Below, piece after piece: positions 36,301-46,814 of a stretch of DNA of 64,000 bases. The stretch covers positions 61,967,593 through 62,031,592 of the forward strand of contig CM056738.1 in assembly GCA_029844215.1 (NCBI GenBank). Direction: 5' to 3'. This DNA comes from Przewalskia tangutica. Taxonomy: Eukaryota > Streptophyta > Magnoliopsida > Solanales > Solanaceae. A program made the position numbers and the translations under genes. The notes beneath the pieces were generated by a model that was given only the letters and a program-made list of their open reading frames with translations, ran no database searches and was not told where the DNA came from. Numbering within the stretch: position 1 is the stretch's first letter; each line of letters begins with the position of its first letter.

Positions 36301-36747
36301 CATTTGTGGATGAAGAAGTCTTCAACAAGGGGTGGTATTTATAGGGAGATCAATGACCAAGATCAAGCCAAGTGGGGGGCAAGTGGAGGGTCAAGATTTG
36401 CCCAAGTGCACCCTAACCCTACTCCACAAATCCCTCACAAACATTGACCCAAGTTTTAGGCCACAAAAATGGGAGGAAAACGTGCAACCAAACGACCCTC
36501 TTGACCGCCCACTTGAGGGTGACAAGTGTCGTCCTCTCGTTGGTCCAAAATATTTCATCTCTCGAAAAAATCCGCAAAAAATATAAATGACATAGCCGTA
36601 ATTTTTTCTCCGCAAGTTTTGTAAAACGTTTCGTCGAAAAACGATTCTTTTCGGTAGTTGTGAACAAAATTTTCGTCCCTAATGCCAACTTAAGACTTAA
36701 ACTTCAGACGCACGCCTCACGCACATGCTCGAAATACTGGTATAACA
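33350..36747 (-). mobile_element. E5 5' LTR (family B)
   Basis: It starts TGTCACGACCC in the plus direction and ends CTGGTATAACA. It is collinear with 27307-30714, including the dyad (35288-35320) and the inverted TATA box at 36336. Differences from the partner LTR are again mainly short gaps at CAG/CTG. A purine tract and palindrome to the right show that it was also the 3' LTR of a further element. Confidence 0.9.
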
Positions 36748-36799
36748 TTCTCTCCTTAGAAACATTCATCCCGAATGTTCTTCTAAGCCTCAAACATAC
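36748..36799 (-). other. Polypurine tract and stub of a further minus element
   Basis: The sequence matches the first 50-60 bases after 30714: a pyrimidine run, then AACATTCA/CGAATGTT (36761-36779, one arm base changed). It is the end of an element whose remainder was replaced by E2 gag sequence at about 36800. Confidence 0.72.
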
Positions 36800-36812
36800 A
36801 TTGTTGCCGACA

Positions 36813-37490
36813 TCCAAATTGTTTGAGAGGAGTTTACGAGGCCTTCATGGATCACTTTTTGCCTCCCGAGACGGTGAGAGCCTGCAGACAGATTCTTGAC
36901 CTTGAGGCGTAACTGCAGGACTATCGGGAGTATAGCTGAGTTTGACTCCTTGGCCGCATGTGCATACTATTGTCACGACATGGCGGATAGGGTTCATCGT
37001 TATGTGATGGGCTTGACCATATGATTACCGTGATGTCAGCGTGGCTCTTCAGCCCGGTATGGACATCGCCGGATGCAGCTCATGCGAGGGATAGAGGATA
37101 GAGAGAGGAGGACCAGATTGACTCAAAGCCACCCAAGAGGCCGTGACCTCGTGGTCTCGTGGCGCTTTTCGAGGCGGACAAAGATCGCCAGCAGCACTGG
37201 TCCACTTTCCAGCCAGCACAGAGTGCTCCTTCACGATTTTCTGGCAAGAGGTCTGATCAGCCAGTGTCATTCGTGAGAGTAGGTCGTGGCCCGGACTTCG
37301 GATTTCGTGGAGGCGCGAACCGTCACCGACGGGACCACCCACACCTCGGTGTGCTCGACGCGTAGGTTTCACGAGTGGCGAGTGTCGCAGAGCCGGAGCT
37401 TGTTACACTTGTAGCGCAGGCCATTTGAGGCAGACCGTCCGCTCAGAGGCGGCATGGGTGGTACGGCAACGATGTGATCCGCTGGCCGGG
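36813..37490 (+). pseudogene. E2 gag, C-terminal part, copy B
   Basis: This begins within the gag domain (EEFT, FMDHFLPPE equivalents) and continues to the Arg-rich tail. It matches 11100-11770 but has many one- and two-base gaps, for instance GCCGGATGCAGCTC against GCCCGGATGCAGGCC. No long frame survives. The first half of gag, the primer site and the LTR are absent on this side. Confidence 0.82.
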
Positions 37491-37499
37491 TCTTCTTCT

Positions 37500-38120
37500 C
37501 CTTCGTGGTTACGCGCCGGAGGCGTGGTACTCACGATCGCAGCCGCGCAGAGGTCGTGGTGGTTCCAATTTAGCGTCCACGTAATCCGCATATATTCATT
37601 AGCCGCCGCCAGATCGTGAGGCTTCTCCCGACGCCGCCACAGTACATTATTGATTTCAGTCGTGATGTTTATGCTTTGATAGATCCGTGTTCTACCTTGT
37701 CCTATGTGTCCTCTTATCATGGGTAGAATCGAGATAGAGCCGAGTCGATAGAGCTTTTGAGGTAGCTACGCCAAATGGTGATTCGGTGTTAGCCGAGCTG
37801 TGTACAGAGGTTGTCCCAGATTCATATACACGCCGACTTTGCAGACTTGATAGAGTTGAGATGACGATTTTGATGTCATTATGGTATGGATGGTTGCTTC
37901 TTGTTATGCCAACGCTGACCGTAGGGACAGTTGGTTCGATTCCGCTTTCTAGCGAGCCGCTTATCGAGTGGAAGGGCAACACAAACGCCGGCGGGTAGGT
38001 TTATTTCTTACCTCAAGGCTAGGAAAATGGTGCGAAGCGGTACATCTATCATCCGTTCGGTATTTGATACGCAGGCCGAGGTGCGATTCTCTGTCGCTGC
38101 CAGTGGTTAGGAGTTTCGGA
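37500..38120 (+). pseudogene. E2 protease and linker, copy B
   Basis: The protease loop DNA is at 37662-37700 and reads DVYALIDP followed by CST; relatives have GST. The linker repeats the copy A segment (FDVIM, then SYLKARKMV near 38020). Frames are broken by short gaps. The Asp of the active site is present. Confidence 0.8.
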
Positions 38121-38124
38121 TGTG

Positions 38125-38328
38125 TTCCTGCATGATCTTCCGTATCCTCCTGAGAGTGAGATTGAGTTTTGTATTGACACGTTGCCAGACACTCGACCTA
38201 TTTCCATCCCGCCATACAGGATGTCACCTGCTGAGTTGAGGGAGCTGAAGGACCAGCTGAAAGATTTGTTGGAAAAAGGCTTTATCAGGCCTAGTGTATC
38301 TCCCTGGGGAGCGCCGGTTTTGTTCGTG
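38125..38328 (+). pseudogene. E2 RT N-terminal piece, copy B
   Basis: The frame reads ESEIEFCIDTLPDTRPISIP, then MSPAELRELKDQLKDLLEKG and SPWGAPVLFVK. It is almost identical to copy A and is cut at the same lysine codon by the LTR piece. Confidence 0.9.
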
Positions 38329-38716
38329 AAGATCAAGCCAAGTGAGGGGCAAGTGGAGGGTCAAGATTTGCCCAAGTGCACCCTAACCCTACTCCACAAA
38401 TCCCTCACAAACATTGACCCAAGTTTTAGGCCACAAAAATGGAAGGAAAACGTGCAACCAATCGGCTTCTTCGATCGCCACTGAGGTGACAAGTGTCGCC
38501 TCTCGCCGTCCAAAATATTTCATCTCTCGGAAAAATCCGCAAAAAATATAAATGACATAGCAGTAATTTTCCCTCCGCAAGTTTTGTAAAACGTTTCGTC
38601 GAAAAACGATTCTTTTCGGTAGTTGTGAACAAAATTTTCGTCCCTAATGCCAACTTAAGACTTAAACTTTGTACGTACGCCCTCACGTACATGCTCTGGA
38701 AATACAGGGTATAACA
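38329..38716 (-). mobile_element. Family B LTR piece, copy B
   Basis: This is the second copy of 12614-13006 with the same ends. It differs by a few gaps around TCGATCGCCACTGAGG. Confidence 0.88.
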
Positions 38717-39420
38717 ATATCGGTCTAGTCCCATCACATAGCGGTGAACTATGTCCGCCATATCCGCCACAATAGTGGGTGCATACCTGGCCAATGAGTC
38801 AAATTCCAGGTTGTACTCTCTGATGGTTCTCCCATTCTGTCTTAACGCTAAGAACCTATCCAAGCGGGCCCTCCTCGTCTCAGGAGGCAAAAAGTGATCG
38901 AGGAAAGATCCCGTGAACTCACCCCAAACAGCTGGAGGAGCACCCATACCTCTAGACAACACCCACGACTCGAACCAGTTCAACGCAATATCGCAGAACC
39001 TGTAGAAGCTAACACAACGGACTCGCCTCCGAGGCCCTAAGCACCGTGATAGTCCGTTGCACTGCCGAATGAACTCCCGAGGTCCTCTCGCACTCGAACC
39101 ATAGAACTCGGGTGCATTACAACTCGTAAAGTCCCGAATCCTCAAACTATCGGCCAGGGTTAGCTACCGACTCGCCACGCTCGCCACAATGCTAGTCAAT
39201 AATCGGACCGCTTACGTATCTTCTATACTCACCGGTCAGAATCGAGGCTCATGTACCGGAACCTCTCGTGTTACCGCCGCCTCGCCTCTAATATCGCCGC
39301 GTGGTGAACTCGCCGATCCCCATAACCTCGTGCATAGTCCGAGCTCGATTCTAGAAATCCTCGGTACCACTAACCACTCTTGCCGCTTTGCCCTTCTGGC
39401 CCCGTCGCTCCGCGAGGCAT
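38717..39420 (-). pseudogene. E6 gag, copy B
   Basis: The minus-strand start is at 39420. From 39145 a 160-residue gag stretch is open through NWFESWVLSRGMGAPPAVWG, FLDHFLPPETRRARLD and VHRYVMGLDR to the LTR piece. The codon that is TGA in copy A is AGA here. The N-terminal part is frameshifted by gaps (DFTSCNAPEFYGSSARGPRE against SRSEEDPQE). Confidence 0.86.
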
Positions 39421-39611
39421 AACTGATACAATAGAACAGGTCAGAGAGGGTTCAACCTAGTAGGACAGCTCTACTGCACGATCTCAGAGGGAGAAGAATG
39501 GAAACAAATCCTAAATGTCCTGCAGCCTCCTGATTATAGATGTGGTGCACAACACATCATTAATCAAGACTCTACTAGACACGGTCTGTAGACACTTTCC
39601 GAGGACTAACT

Positions 39612-39623
39612 GCTCTGATACCA
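39612..39623 (-). promoter_or_regulatory. E6 primer binding site, copy B
   Basis: The reverse complement of TGGTATCAGAGC is intact here, as in copy A. Confidence 0.92.
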
Positions 39624-39627
39624 CTTT

Positions 39628-42600
39628 TGTCACGACCCGACCCCGGGCGCGCGACTGGTGCCCTACCTGGGCACCCTTACAGGTACACATCAGAGAAAAT
39701 CAGCGGAACATACACAAACTTAATAATGAAATAAATATTAGGTCAGCCGATAAGGCTACCTCCCTGGATATAAACAAATCCAACAACAGTTACCTCAATT
39801 TTTTTTTTTTATAAAGCGACTCACAAGATATGACTACAGACCTCTAAGAGTTTACATAACATCTGTGACGGGACAGGGCCCCGCCATACCCCTGAATAAA
39901 CAAAAGTCAATCACTTCAGGGAACCATACCAAAGACAAAGCCTCCGAAGAAAATAGAGCTTTCTGAGAACTGAACCGTAATCCTAGGAGTGCGGATCAAC
40001 AAGCTATGTACCTCAACCTGCGGCATGAACGCAGCCCCCCGAAGGAGGTCAGTACAAAATATGTACCAAGTATTCAAAACTGAAAGTACTGTAATTTAAA
40101 TCATAATAGTCAAAAATACAGCTGAAGACATATATGATAACACAATTAACAGTACATCAGGCTCATCAAGTGAAAGTAATGAAAGTCACTTTACCTTATA
40201 CAAATTTATTTCAACATATGAACCATAGCCACACTGTGGCTATGAACACCACCTCAAATATCACAATAGCGCTGGATTCCCATCATCGCCACCGCTAGTG
40301 CAAAATCTAACCATGTGTCGCGCTTGTGGTATCCCACCTCACCGTCGCACAGACACATACAACACGTATATACCTATATCCTCTGCCCGTGGAATCCCCC
40401 GTCACGGCCGACAGCCGTAAGAGTAAAATACAACCCTGTGACGCGCCCGTGGCATCCTACCTCACCGCTTGCATACATACACAACACATACATATATATA
40501 TATATATATATCATGCCCGTGGAATCCTCATCTCGGTACATGACTTCACGAGGTGTCCTCACATCGTGGGTAGAAAATCCACTAACTGGTGGTGTAACGA
40601 TCTTGGGGATTTACCTCATTTATACTCTTACCATGAAGAAGGTGGTATAACGATCTTGGGGTGCACTTCATTTATACTCTTACCCTCAAACTACATGCCC
40701 TAATCCTCATCATAAGCATGTCCACTGCATACCCGTGGAATCCCACATCATCGACAAGATGTCCCAGAAACCCATACTAAGACCATGGAAGCATACCCGT
40801 GGAATCTCACATCACCGCTTGCACGCCCAAGTAAATTCATACTATGACTAGGGGAGCATACCCGTGGAATCCCACATCACTGCCGGTACGTCCCGGTAGA
40901 CTCATAAGGAGGCAATGGAAGCATACCCGTGGAATCCTCCATCACTGACGGTACGTCCAAGTAACTCCTAACTTCTTTAGACTTTCATTAACATACAAAA
41001 TGGATCTCATTTTATGACCTTAAGGCACCTTCCATATCACTTAACAAGTCCGGGGAATTTCAACCCAAGGTACTATGTATTTCTACTCCTTCCAAGATCC
41101 TTTTTCCACATAAGACCCCAAGATACTAACACCCGTAGTATCAAGGCTTACTACATTTCAAACCAGTCACTATACTAGAAGAAATATGTTTCGACTTCTA
41201 AATCAAGTGACCCTCATTTAAACTTTAAGCAATTGATGCCTTTAAATCGAATTGCCTTTCTTAGTATCCATTCTTTTATCTAGGCTTACCTTATTCGAGA
41301 AAAACCATTTCTGTAAGCTTCCATAAAGTTATTATAACCAACTTCCCATAAAGCCGTTATACTAACTTTATGCTTTAGAAACCAAGACATCCTTATCCTC
41401 TCATAAAGCCGTCATAACTAACTTCCCATAAAGCCGTTATAACTCTTTATGTTTTAGACCACTTTGCTCTCTGTATAACCAAGAGGCTTGTACTTCAATT
41501 CAAGTTACACTACTTTCAAATACTTCAAATATCTTAACTTTAGAAAACAAGTTTCTTACTTAGGAATCAGATCTCTTATCTTTAGAATAGTTCAAGAATC
41601 ACTACTTCCCAAATCCAGTATTCTATACTTATTCATGTCAAGAAATCTTTGTCTACCTTATTAGGATAAACCATTCTTATAACTCTTCCTTAAGGACACG
41701 TGAGTTAATTCTCTAACTCAACCAACTAGACATCCTTAAAACAAGTCAAATATATCAAATGACTTCACTTCATTTAAATCACGTACGTCTACCGTACCAT
41801 ACAGTTATAACTACTCATGCTCAAGAGATAAGAAAGTTTCTACATACCTCTTTTGTTTAATCAACTTGCCAAGTCCAATATACCGTCCGTAGATGTCAAC
41901 CTATAATGACCATAATACGTCTATTAGCTTCTAGCTTCAACGTAGTATATTCTAATGAAAAGTCCCTTGTTCTACAGAAAAAATTGGACAGCACTTCCTT
42001 TGTTTCTACGTACTTTTCCACCTTTTTCAAGGTCCGAATTCAATAACCAAACGTCGCATTTAAGGCACAACAATTTAGCTAACCCAAAAGGGGATTACAC
42101 GCCTTCACAGGACGCGTAAAATTCTGCCCCACAATAATACAAAACAATCCAATAATTTCCAAGCCACATTCGGCTATATCATCCCAACAATTATCAATTT
42201 CCCTTCTAATCCAATCTCGTTATTCCAACATGTTATATAAGTCATAACCAATTATATACCCTCATATTTATAACATGCAACGATTTTTAGCTAACAATGA
42301 ATTGATTACAACATGAGTGGCTAACATGCCCCTTTTCGGTTTTCAACAAGACACCAAGATCCAAATCTTTTCAAACTTTAATATAATCCTCGTGCTCATT
42401 TCTTAACTACTAAAACTTGAAATCTTCAATTACACAAGGTGAAGGTTTTACCTCAAGCCCTCTTCCAAAAACTTCTTCACTTTAAAATCGCCCACTCGAA
42501 CTCTCTACAAGCTTTCCAACATTTTTCCTTCTTGATGCCTTTCCAAAAATCTTACCGGGGTTCATCAATTTGAGAGAGAGAAGAGGAATTTTTCTTAGGG

Positions 42601-43179
42601 GAAACCCTTGCAAATGGCCAAATCTAGAAGGCTTGGCCCTAAAATAAGACCCTCCTTTGGTCAAAAAGATGGGAGGGCCCCTTGTCACCTCCCATAGGCC
42701 TTTATCAAAATATCCCTGCTTTTCGCGCCTTACCGCAACAAATCCTCCCGCCTTGGCGCCGCTTAGCAACGCTTCCACTTCGAGAATTTCGCATTCCGCG
42801 CCGCTGCCCTCAGATTCGGCCAAGGCGCTGCAACCTCGTGAGGACTTTCGAATATCGGCGCCGCGTTCGCTGACGGCGCCGTGGCCGCGACGCGCTGGAA
42901 GCTCGCCCTTCTCGCCAGCCTCACGTAACTTCTAACGCCCAGAATCTCCTACCCCGATGTCCAATCGACGAGTGGTTTGTTGCGTTGGAAACTAGACTCA
43001 ACAACCTTCATACTAGTCTTTTAAAACTCCTCAAAATTCCTAAGGAACTAGGAGATATACCGCTCCAAAGTTGACTGAAAGTCTGCCCACAACCTTTTGC
43101 CAACCCAACTTTCCAAATTCAAATCTTATTTTCTTTCATACGTTCTTAACTTAACCTCTTGAATTTACGGGGTGTAACA
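39628..43179 (-). mobile_element. E6 LTR, copy B, uninterrupted (family A)
   Basis: This 3,552-bp LTR runs from TGTCACGACCCGACC to GGGGTGTAACA. It shows the uninterrupted E3 target (GGCTTACTACATTTC near 41146). The GC-rich block at 42720-42930 is about 80 bp longer than in copy A. It is joined directly to an E2 LTR fragment; no polypurine tract follows. Confidence 0.92.
40240..40970. repeat. Minisatellite field in E6 LTR copy B
   Basis: It parallels 14540-15300 with the CCCGTGGAATCCCACATCAC units and a longer TA run at 40494-40511. It is somewhat shorter because of scattered small gaps. Confidence 0.8.
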
Positions 43180-44638
43180 ACTAGTTGTACGTATATAGTA
43201 CGGTAGACGTACAAGACCTTGATATCTTTTACTAGTTTTATGAATATCCAAGTTGGGTGAGTTAGGAGATTAACTCACTTCTTTGAAAGTATTAAGGATG
43301 TCTAATGTTTTATTAAAATTAAGGGACTTGAAGAGTTTTAAAGTATGTGATACTTGTTCCGTTTTAAACGTATAAGTCCCTTGGATAGGAAATTGTTTAT
43401 GACTAAGGTATAAAGCGAATGTAACGACTTTATGGGGAGTTGGTTATATTTGCTTTATGGAAAGATAAATGACTTAATTTCAATGAAAAGGCAATTTGAT
43501 TTTTAAGGCATCAATTGCCTAAGGTTTTATAATAAAAAAGAGTCACTTGATTTAAAAACCTAACTTTATTTCTAAAGGTATTGTGACTCGTCTTGAAAAG
43601 AAATTTTGACTTGATTCTACGGTTTATAGTATCTTGGAAGTTTTATATGAAAATGAGTCATTTTCAAAAGGTTAGAAGTACGTAGTACTTTGGGTTAAAC
43701 TCCCGGATTTATTATAACATATTAGTGCCTTAAGTGAACTAAAATGAGAGTGTAGATGAATAAGACTAATAAGAAGTTAGGGGGATTTCTAACTTGCTTA
43801 TTTATTGTATGACGGCCGGTTTGAGATAGGGTAAGAGTATAAGTGAGGGGCAGACCCCCAAGACGCTATACCACCTTCTCCAGGATAAGAGTATAAGTGG
43901 CGGTAAGCCCTCAAGACATTATACCACCGCTTATTACCTTCTTCAGGTAAGAGTATAAATGAGGGGAAAATCCCCAAGACGTTATACCACCTGCTTCAGG
44001 GTAAGAGTGTAAATGAGGGGTAAAAACCCCAAGACATTATACCACCTGCTTCTATGGGTTCGCTACCCATGATATGATCGGAGTCTCCTATTGTGATGTC
44101 AGACGTATTCCTCGATTTACTCTCATTGTTAGTAAGGCAATCGATAATCGTAATTTTATTGTCATACATGTCTCCCGCTTTGTTTTAAACTTATGTTGTA
44201 ATTACTGATTTTTACGCTTTACATACTTAGTACATATCAGCATCGAATTCTTCTGGCCGCTCACGCCGCAGAGTGGTAAAGAGCGTGGTGGATCCTCATA
44301 CTTAGGATCACTTATCGACGCCGAAGCTCCATTTCTCCTGACGCTTGTCTCTTTTGTACGCTTCTTCCCCGATGTTGTAGATTTATGTACATTCGTGGTA
44401 CGACGGCCCCGCCCCGCCACTGTTATTCCTGTGAGTGCGTATTCACATACGTGGTCAGTAAAGAACCGGACAGGCTTGTACGTTTGAGTATGTTTATATT
44501 ACGTAAGGCGGCATTATCGGCTAGCCTGGGATGTTATTGTTGACATAGGTGTTTATGTTGTGTATGTTCACCGTTATTCTATGACGTATACCAACAGGTG
44601 CCCAGTGTAGGCACCGCCGCGACCGAGTCGTGTCGTGA
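43180..44638 (+). mobile_element. E2-type LTR, 3' half (closing LTR of the nest)
   Basis: It matches 8873-10362 throughout, including the minisatellite (43828-44055). It ends GTCGTGA; the last CA is missing, and E1 sequence follows at once. The left part of the LTR is lost at the join with the E6 LTR. It is most simply the remains of the E2 3' LTR. Confidence 0.85.
43828..44055 (+). repeat. Minisatellite in closing E2 LTR
   Basis: This has the same four-unit array as 9510-9750, with units of GTAAGAGTATAAATGAGG and TTATACCACCTGC. Several units lack single bases (ACCACCGCTTATT against ACCACCTGCTTTATT). Confidence 0.85.
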
Positions 44639-44929
44639 TTCTACACCGACCGACTCGACTGAGGAAATTCCTCATGAGCAACATTGGTATCATCCCTCTT
44701 GATTGTAGTTGATTTCTTTTTAGCAGGAATTTTCTGAAATACATAACTCGCACGAGTTAAAAGGATGCCTAGAAGGTATAGCTCTATTGGCTCGATCTAG
44801 AGTATGAAAGAAGTGAGACAATCCTAGATGTCTTGGTAGTCTACTATTTACATGTGTTGGAGTCACACATATAAGAGAGACCCTACGAGACATAATTTCA
44901 TAGACTCCCTAAAGACACTTGAACCTAGA
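44639..44929 (-). pseudogene. E1 gag N-terminus and leader
   Basis: The minus strand reads KIPAKKKSTTIKRDDTNVAH, then EEFPQSSRSV, ending at the E2 boundary. The E1 piece on the far side of the nest begins PPPPDIRGP one base out of frame. Together they give the usual order of a Tekay-like gag N-terminus. The region next to the primer site is the untranslated leader. Confidence 0.68.
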
Positions 44930-44941
44930 GTTTTGATACCA
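44930..44941 (-). promoter_or_regulatory. E1 primer binding site (altered)
   Basis: On the minus strand it reads TGGTATCAAAAC, matching the first eight bases of the standard TGGTATCAGAGC. It is five bases from the LTR end. The changes fit age or a variant primer. Confidence 0.7.
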
Positions 44942-44946
44942 AGTTT

Positions 44947-46568
44947 TGTAAAACCCCGAACTATGGCCTAGGCTAAATATAACACTTGGTGCTTGATTTC
45001 ATGTGACTGAGAGAACCACATGGCTTGCTGAATCAACATGGGCATCAAAACATGCTATAGTAATGATTTAAAATACGTAAAACATAATACTGAAAATATT
45101 ATCTAAAAATATGATTGCGAATAATTTGAAAACATAATAAATCTGAATACTAAACATCTGACATAACATGCTAAGTAGTCTATGGAACCTCTAAACATGT
45201 ATTTGACTGCAAAATTATTTTATCAAGACACCCTAGCATACCTCTACTGTAGCATAACATGAAAATAAATAAACTCACACCCCAAATGAAATGAGGCTCA
45301 CCAATAGTTGATAATGATTAAATACTAATGAGCAGACTTGTCATCCTAAATCTCAATACTTGCACCGTGAAGTACATCCCCCTGGAAAAAAGAGACATAA
45401 GTACATTTGAATTGTACTGTATGTAAAGTAACTGAAAGAATAAGCATGCACATGGAATAACAAGAACATGAAACTGAAACTGAATAATGAGCAGGAGCAT
45501 GATCTAACATGAATATAATAACATGTATAAAATCTTTAAAAGTACATATTTGTATATTTGTATACTTGTATATCAGTGGGAGAGCATTAGTAGAACTGAC
45601 ATAAAACCACCACACTAAAATGTGATGTCTGATCTCTTCCTGGTCAGCTAAGTTATCTCATACCTTGATGGGGTACGAGACATGAACATTACATGAATGA
45701 ATCCAATAATCCTGTAAAGGAGTAACATGAAAGTATCGCCCTAACTGGGTGGAGTGATCCTTATCCTACACTGGAAAAAATAGTTTCAGGTTGTCTGAGC
45801 CTTCTCGGTAATCTGTGCAACTCCCAAAACATGAACATGAATATAGTTGGCTTTTAACCCCATGAATTTTATGAGAATAATTTGTAAAACATGGTTTTGT
45901 AATAATAATTTATCATGTAAATAGATATGTAATATAACTTGTAAAAATCATGAAAAATATGTGTAATGACTTGTATTTAAGAACTCATGAAGTTCGAACA
46001 TATGGTCATGGATTACAAACAAATTTATGACAATCATAGTGACGTATCATGAATAGAGAAAAACCCTAATTATGAGGAATTCATATTTCATGAATTAATA
46101 GTAGCGTGGAGAAAAACAATGATATTTCCATGCGTGGATAGAAGCTCTACATACCTTAATCGCTCCAAAATTTGTATTAAAAATCTGATCTTTGAAGAAA
46201 AAACCCCTAACTTGAACTATAATATCTTGGGTTGGGTTTTCTTGAAAACCCTATGTTATAAACAATGAATTTCTACTTAGAAATCATGTATAATCCTTAG
46301 AATCCACTTGGAATAGGCTTACCTTGGTGTATGAGGATGATGGGAGGAGAGGACCTTTGTTCCAGGGCTTGAAAAGTATCAAAATTGATTTTTAGAACTG
46401 ATTTCACGTTTATATACTATTCTAGTAGTTGAGGGTTTTTACGACTGTAATGTACGGTCCATACAATTTTGACACTGGGAAGTATGGCCTGTATAATTTT
46501 GTATCGCCCATATAAAAATGTCTTCGAAAAGCAACTATCCACTGACTACCAAAAGTCGTGGGGGACTT
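44947..46568 (-). mobile_element. E1 5' LTR, truncated
   Basis: It begins TGTAAAACCCCGAACTATGG in the plus direction and aligns with 843-2470. About 235 bp at its minus-strand start (the equivalent of 2470-2705) are missing; the match stops after GGGGGACTTTA. Poly(A)/promoter details are not clear. Confidence 0.78.
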
Positions 46569-46814
46569 TATGTATTCAAATAATGACAACTTTATGACTC
46601 AAAATACAAAAGTGTCATCCCTTATATTGTAAAATAAGGAACGTTAGGGTGAATATCCTATTTTTAGGGAGAATCAAAAAGGGTATTCAGTGAAAGAAAA
46701 TTGCAACCTTTGAGCTTAATTGTAGAGGACCCTCAGGTGGTAGGACCAATTGTGTAATCCCAGTGTAGCGGGGGTATGAGGCCAAATTATGATAGAGGAC
46801 TATTATTCTCGACA
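46569..46814. other. Unassigned spacer
   Basis: AT-rich sequence lies between the broken E1 LTR and the first readable integrase codons of E7. It may be eroded E7 pol, but I see no clear motif. Confidence 0.4.

Larger units (their letters stand above)
27307..36747 (-). mobile_element. E5: gag-only LTR retrotransposon, minus strand
   Basis: This 9.4-kb element has a 3' LTR at 27307-30714, an internal region of 2.6 kb and a 5' LTR at 33350-36747. It has a gag start, a knuckle and a short frame end like E3, but no protease, RT or integrase. The internal region is about 350 bp longer than in E3, with extra sequence between gag and the polypurine tract and a shorter gag. The LTRs share the minisatellite type of E8 rather than that of E3. 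No target duplication can be tested because both ends join other element parts. Confidence 0.82.
36800..43179. repeat. Segmental duplication, copy B
   Basis: This 6.4-kb block repeats, in the same order and orientation, the sequence from about 11090 to 26423 with E3 removed: E2 gag to RT, the 0.4-kb LTR piece, E6 gag, primer site and E6 LTR. Both unusual joins (RT to LTR piece, LTR piece to opposite-strand gag) are identical, so the block was duplicated after they formed. Copy B has the empty E3 site. Confidence 0.9.
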
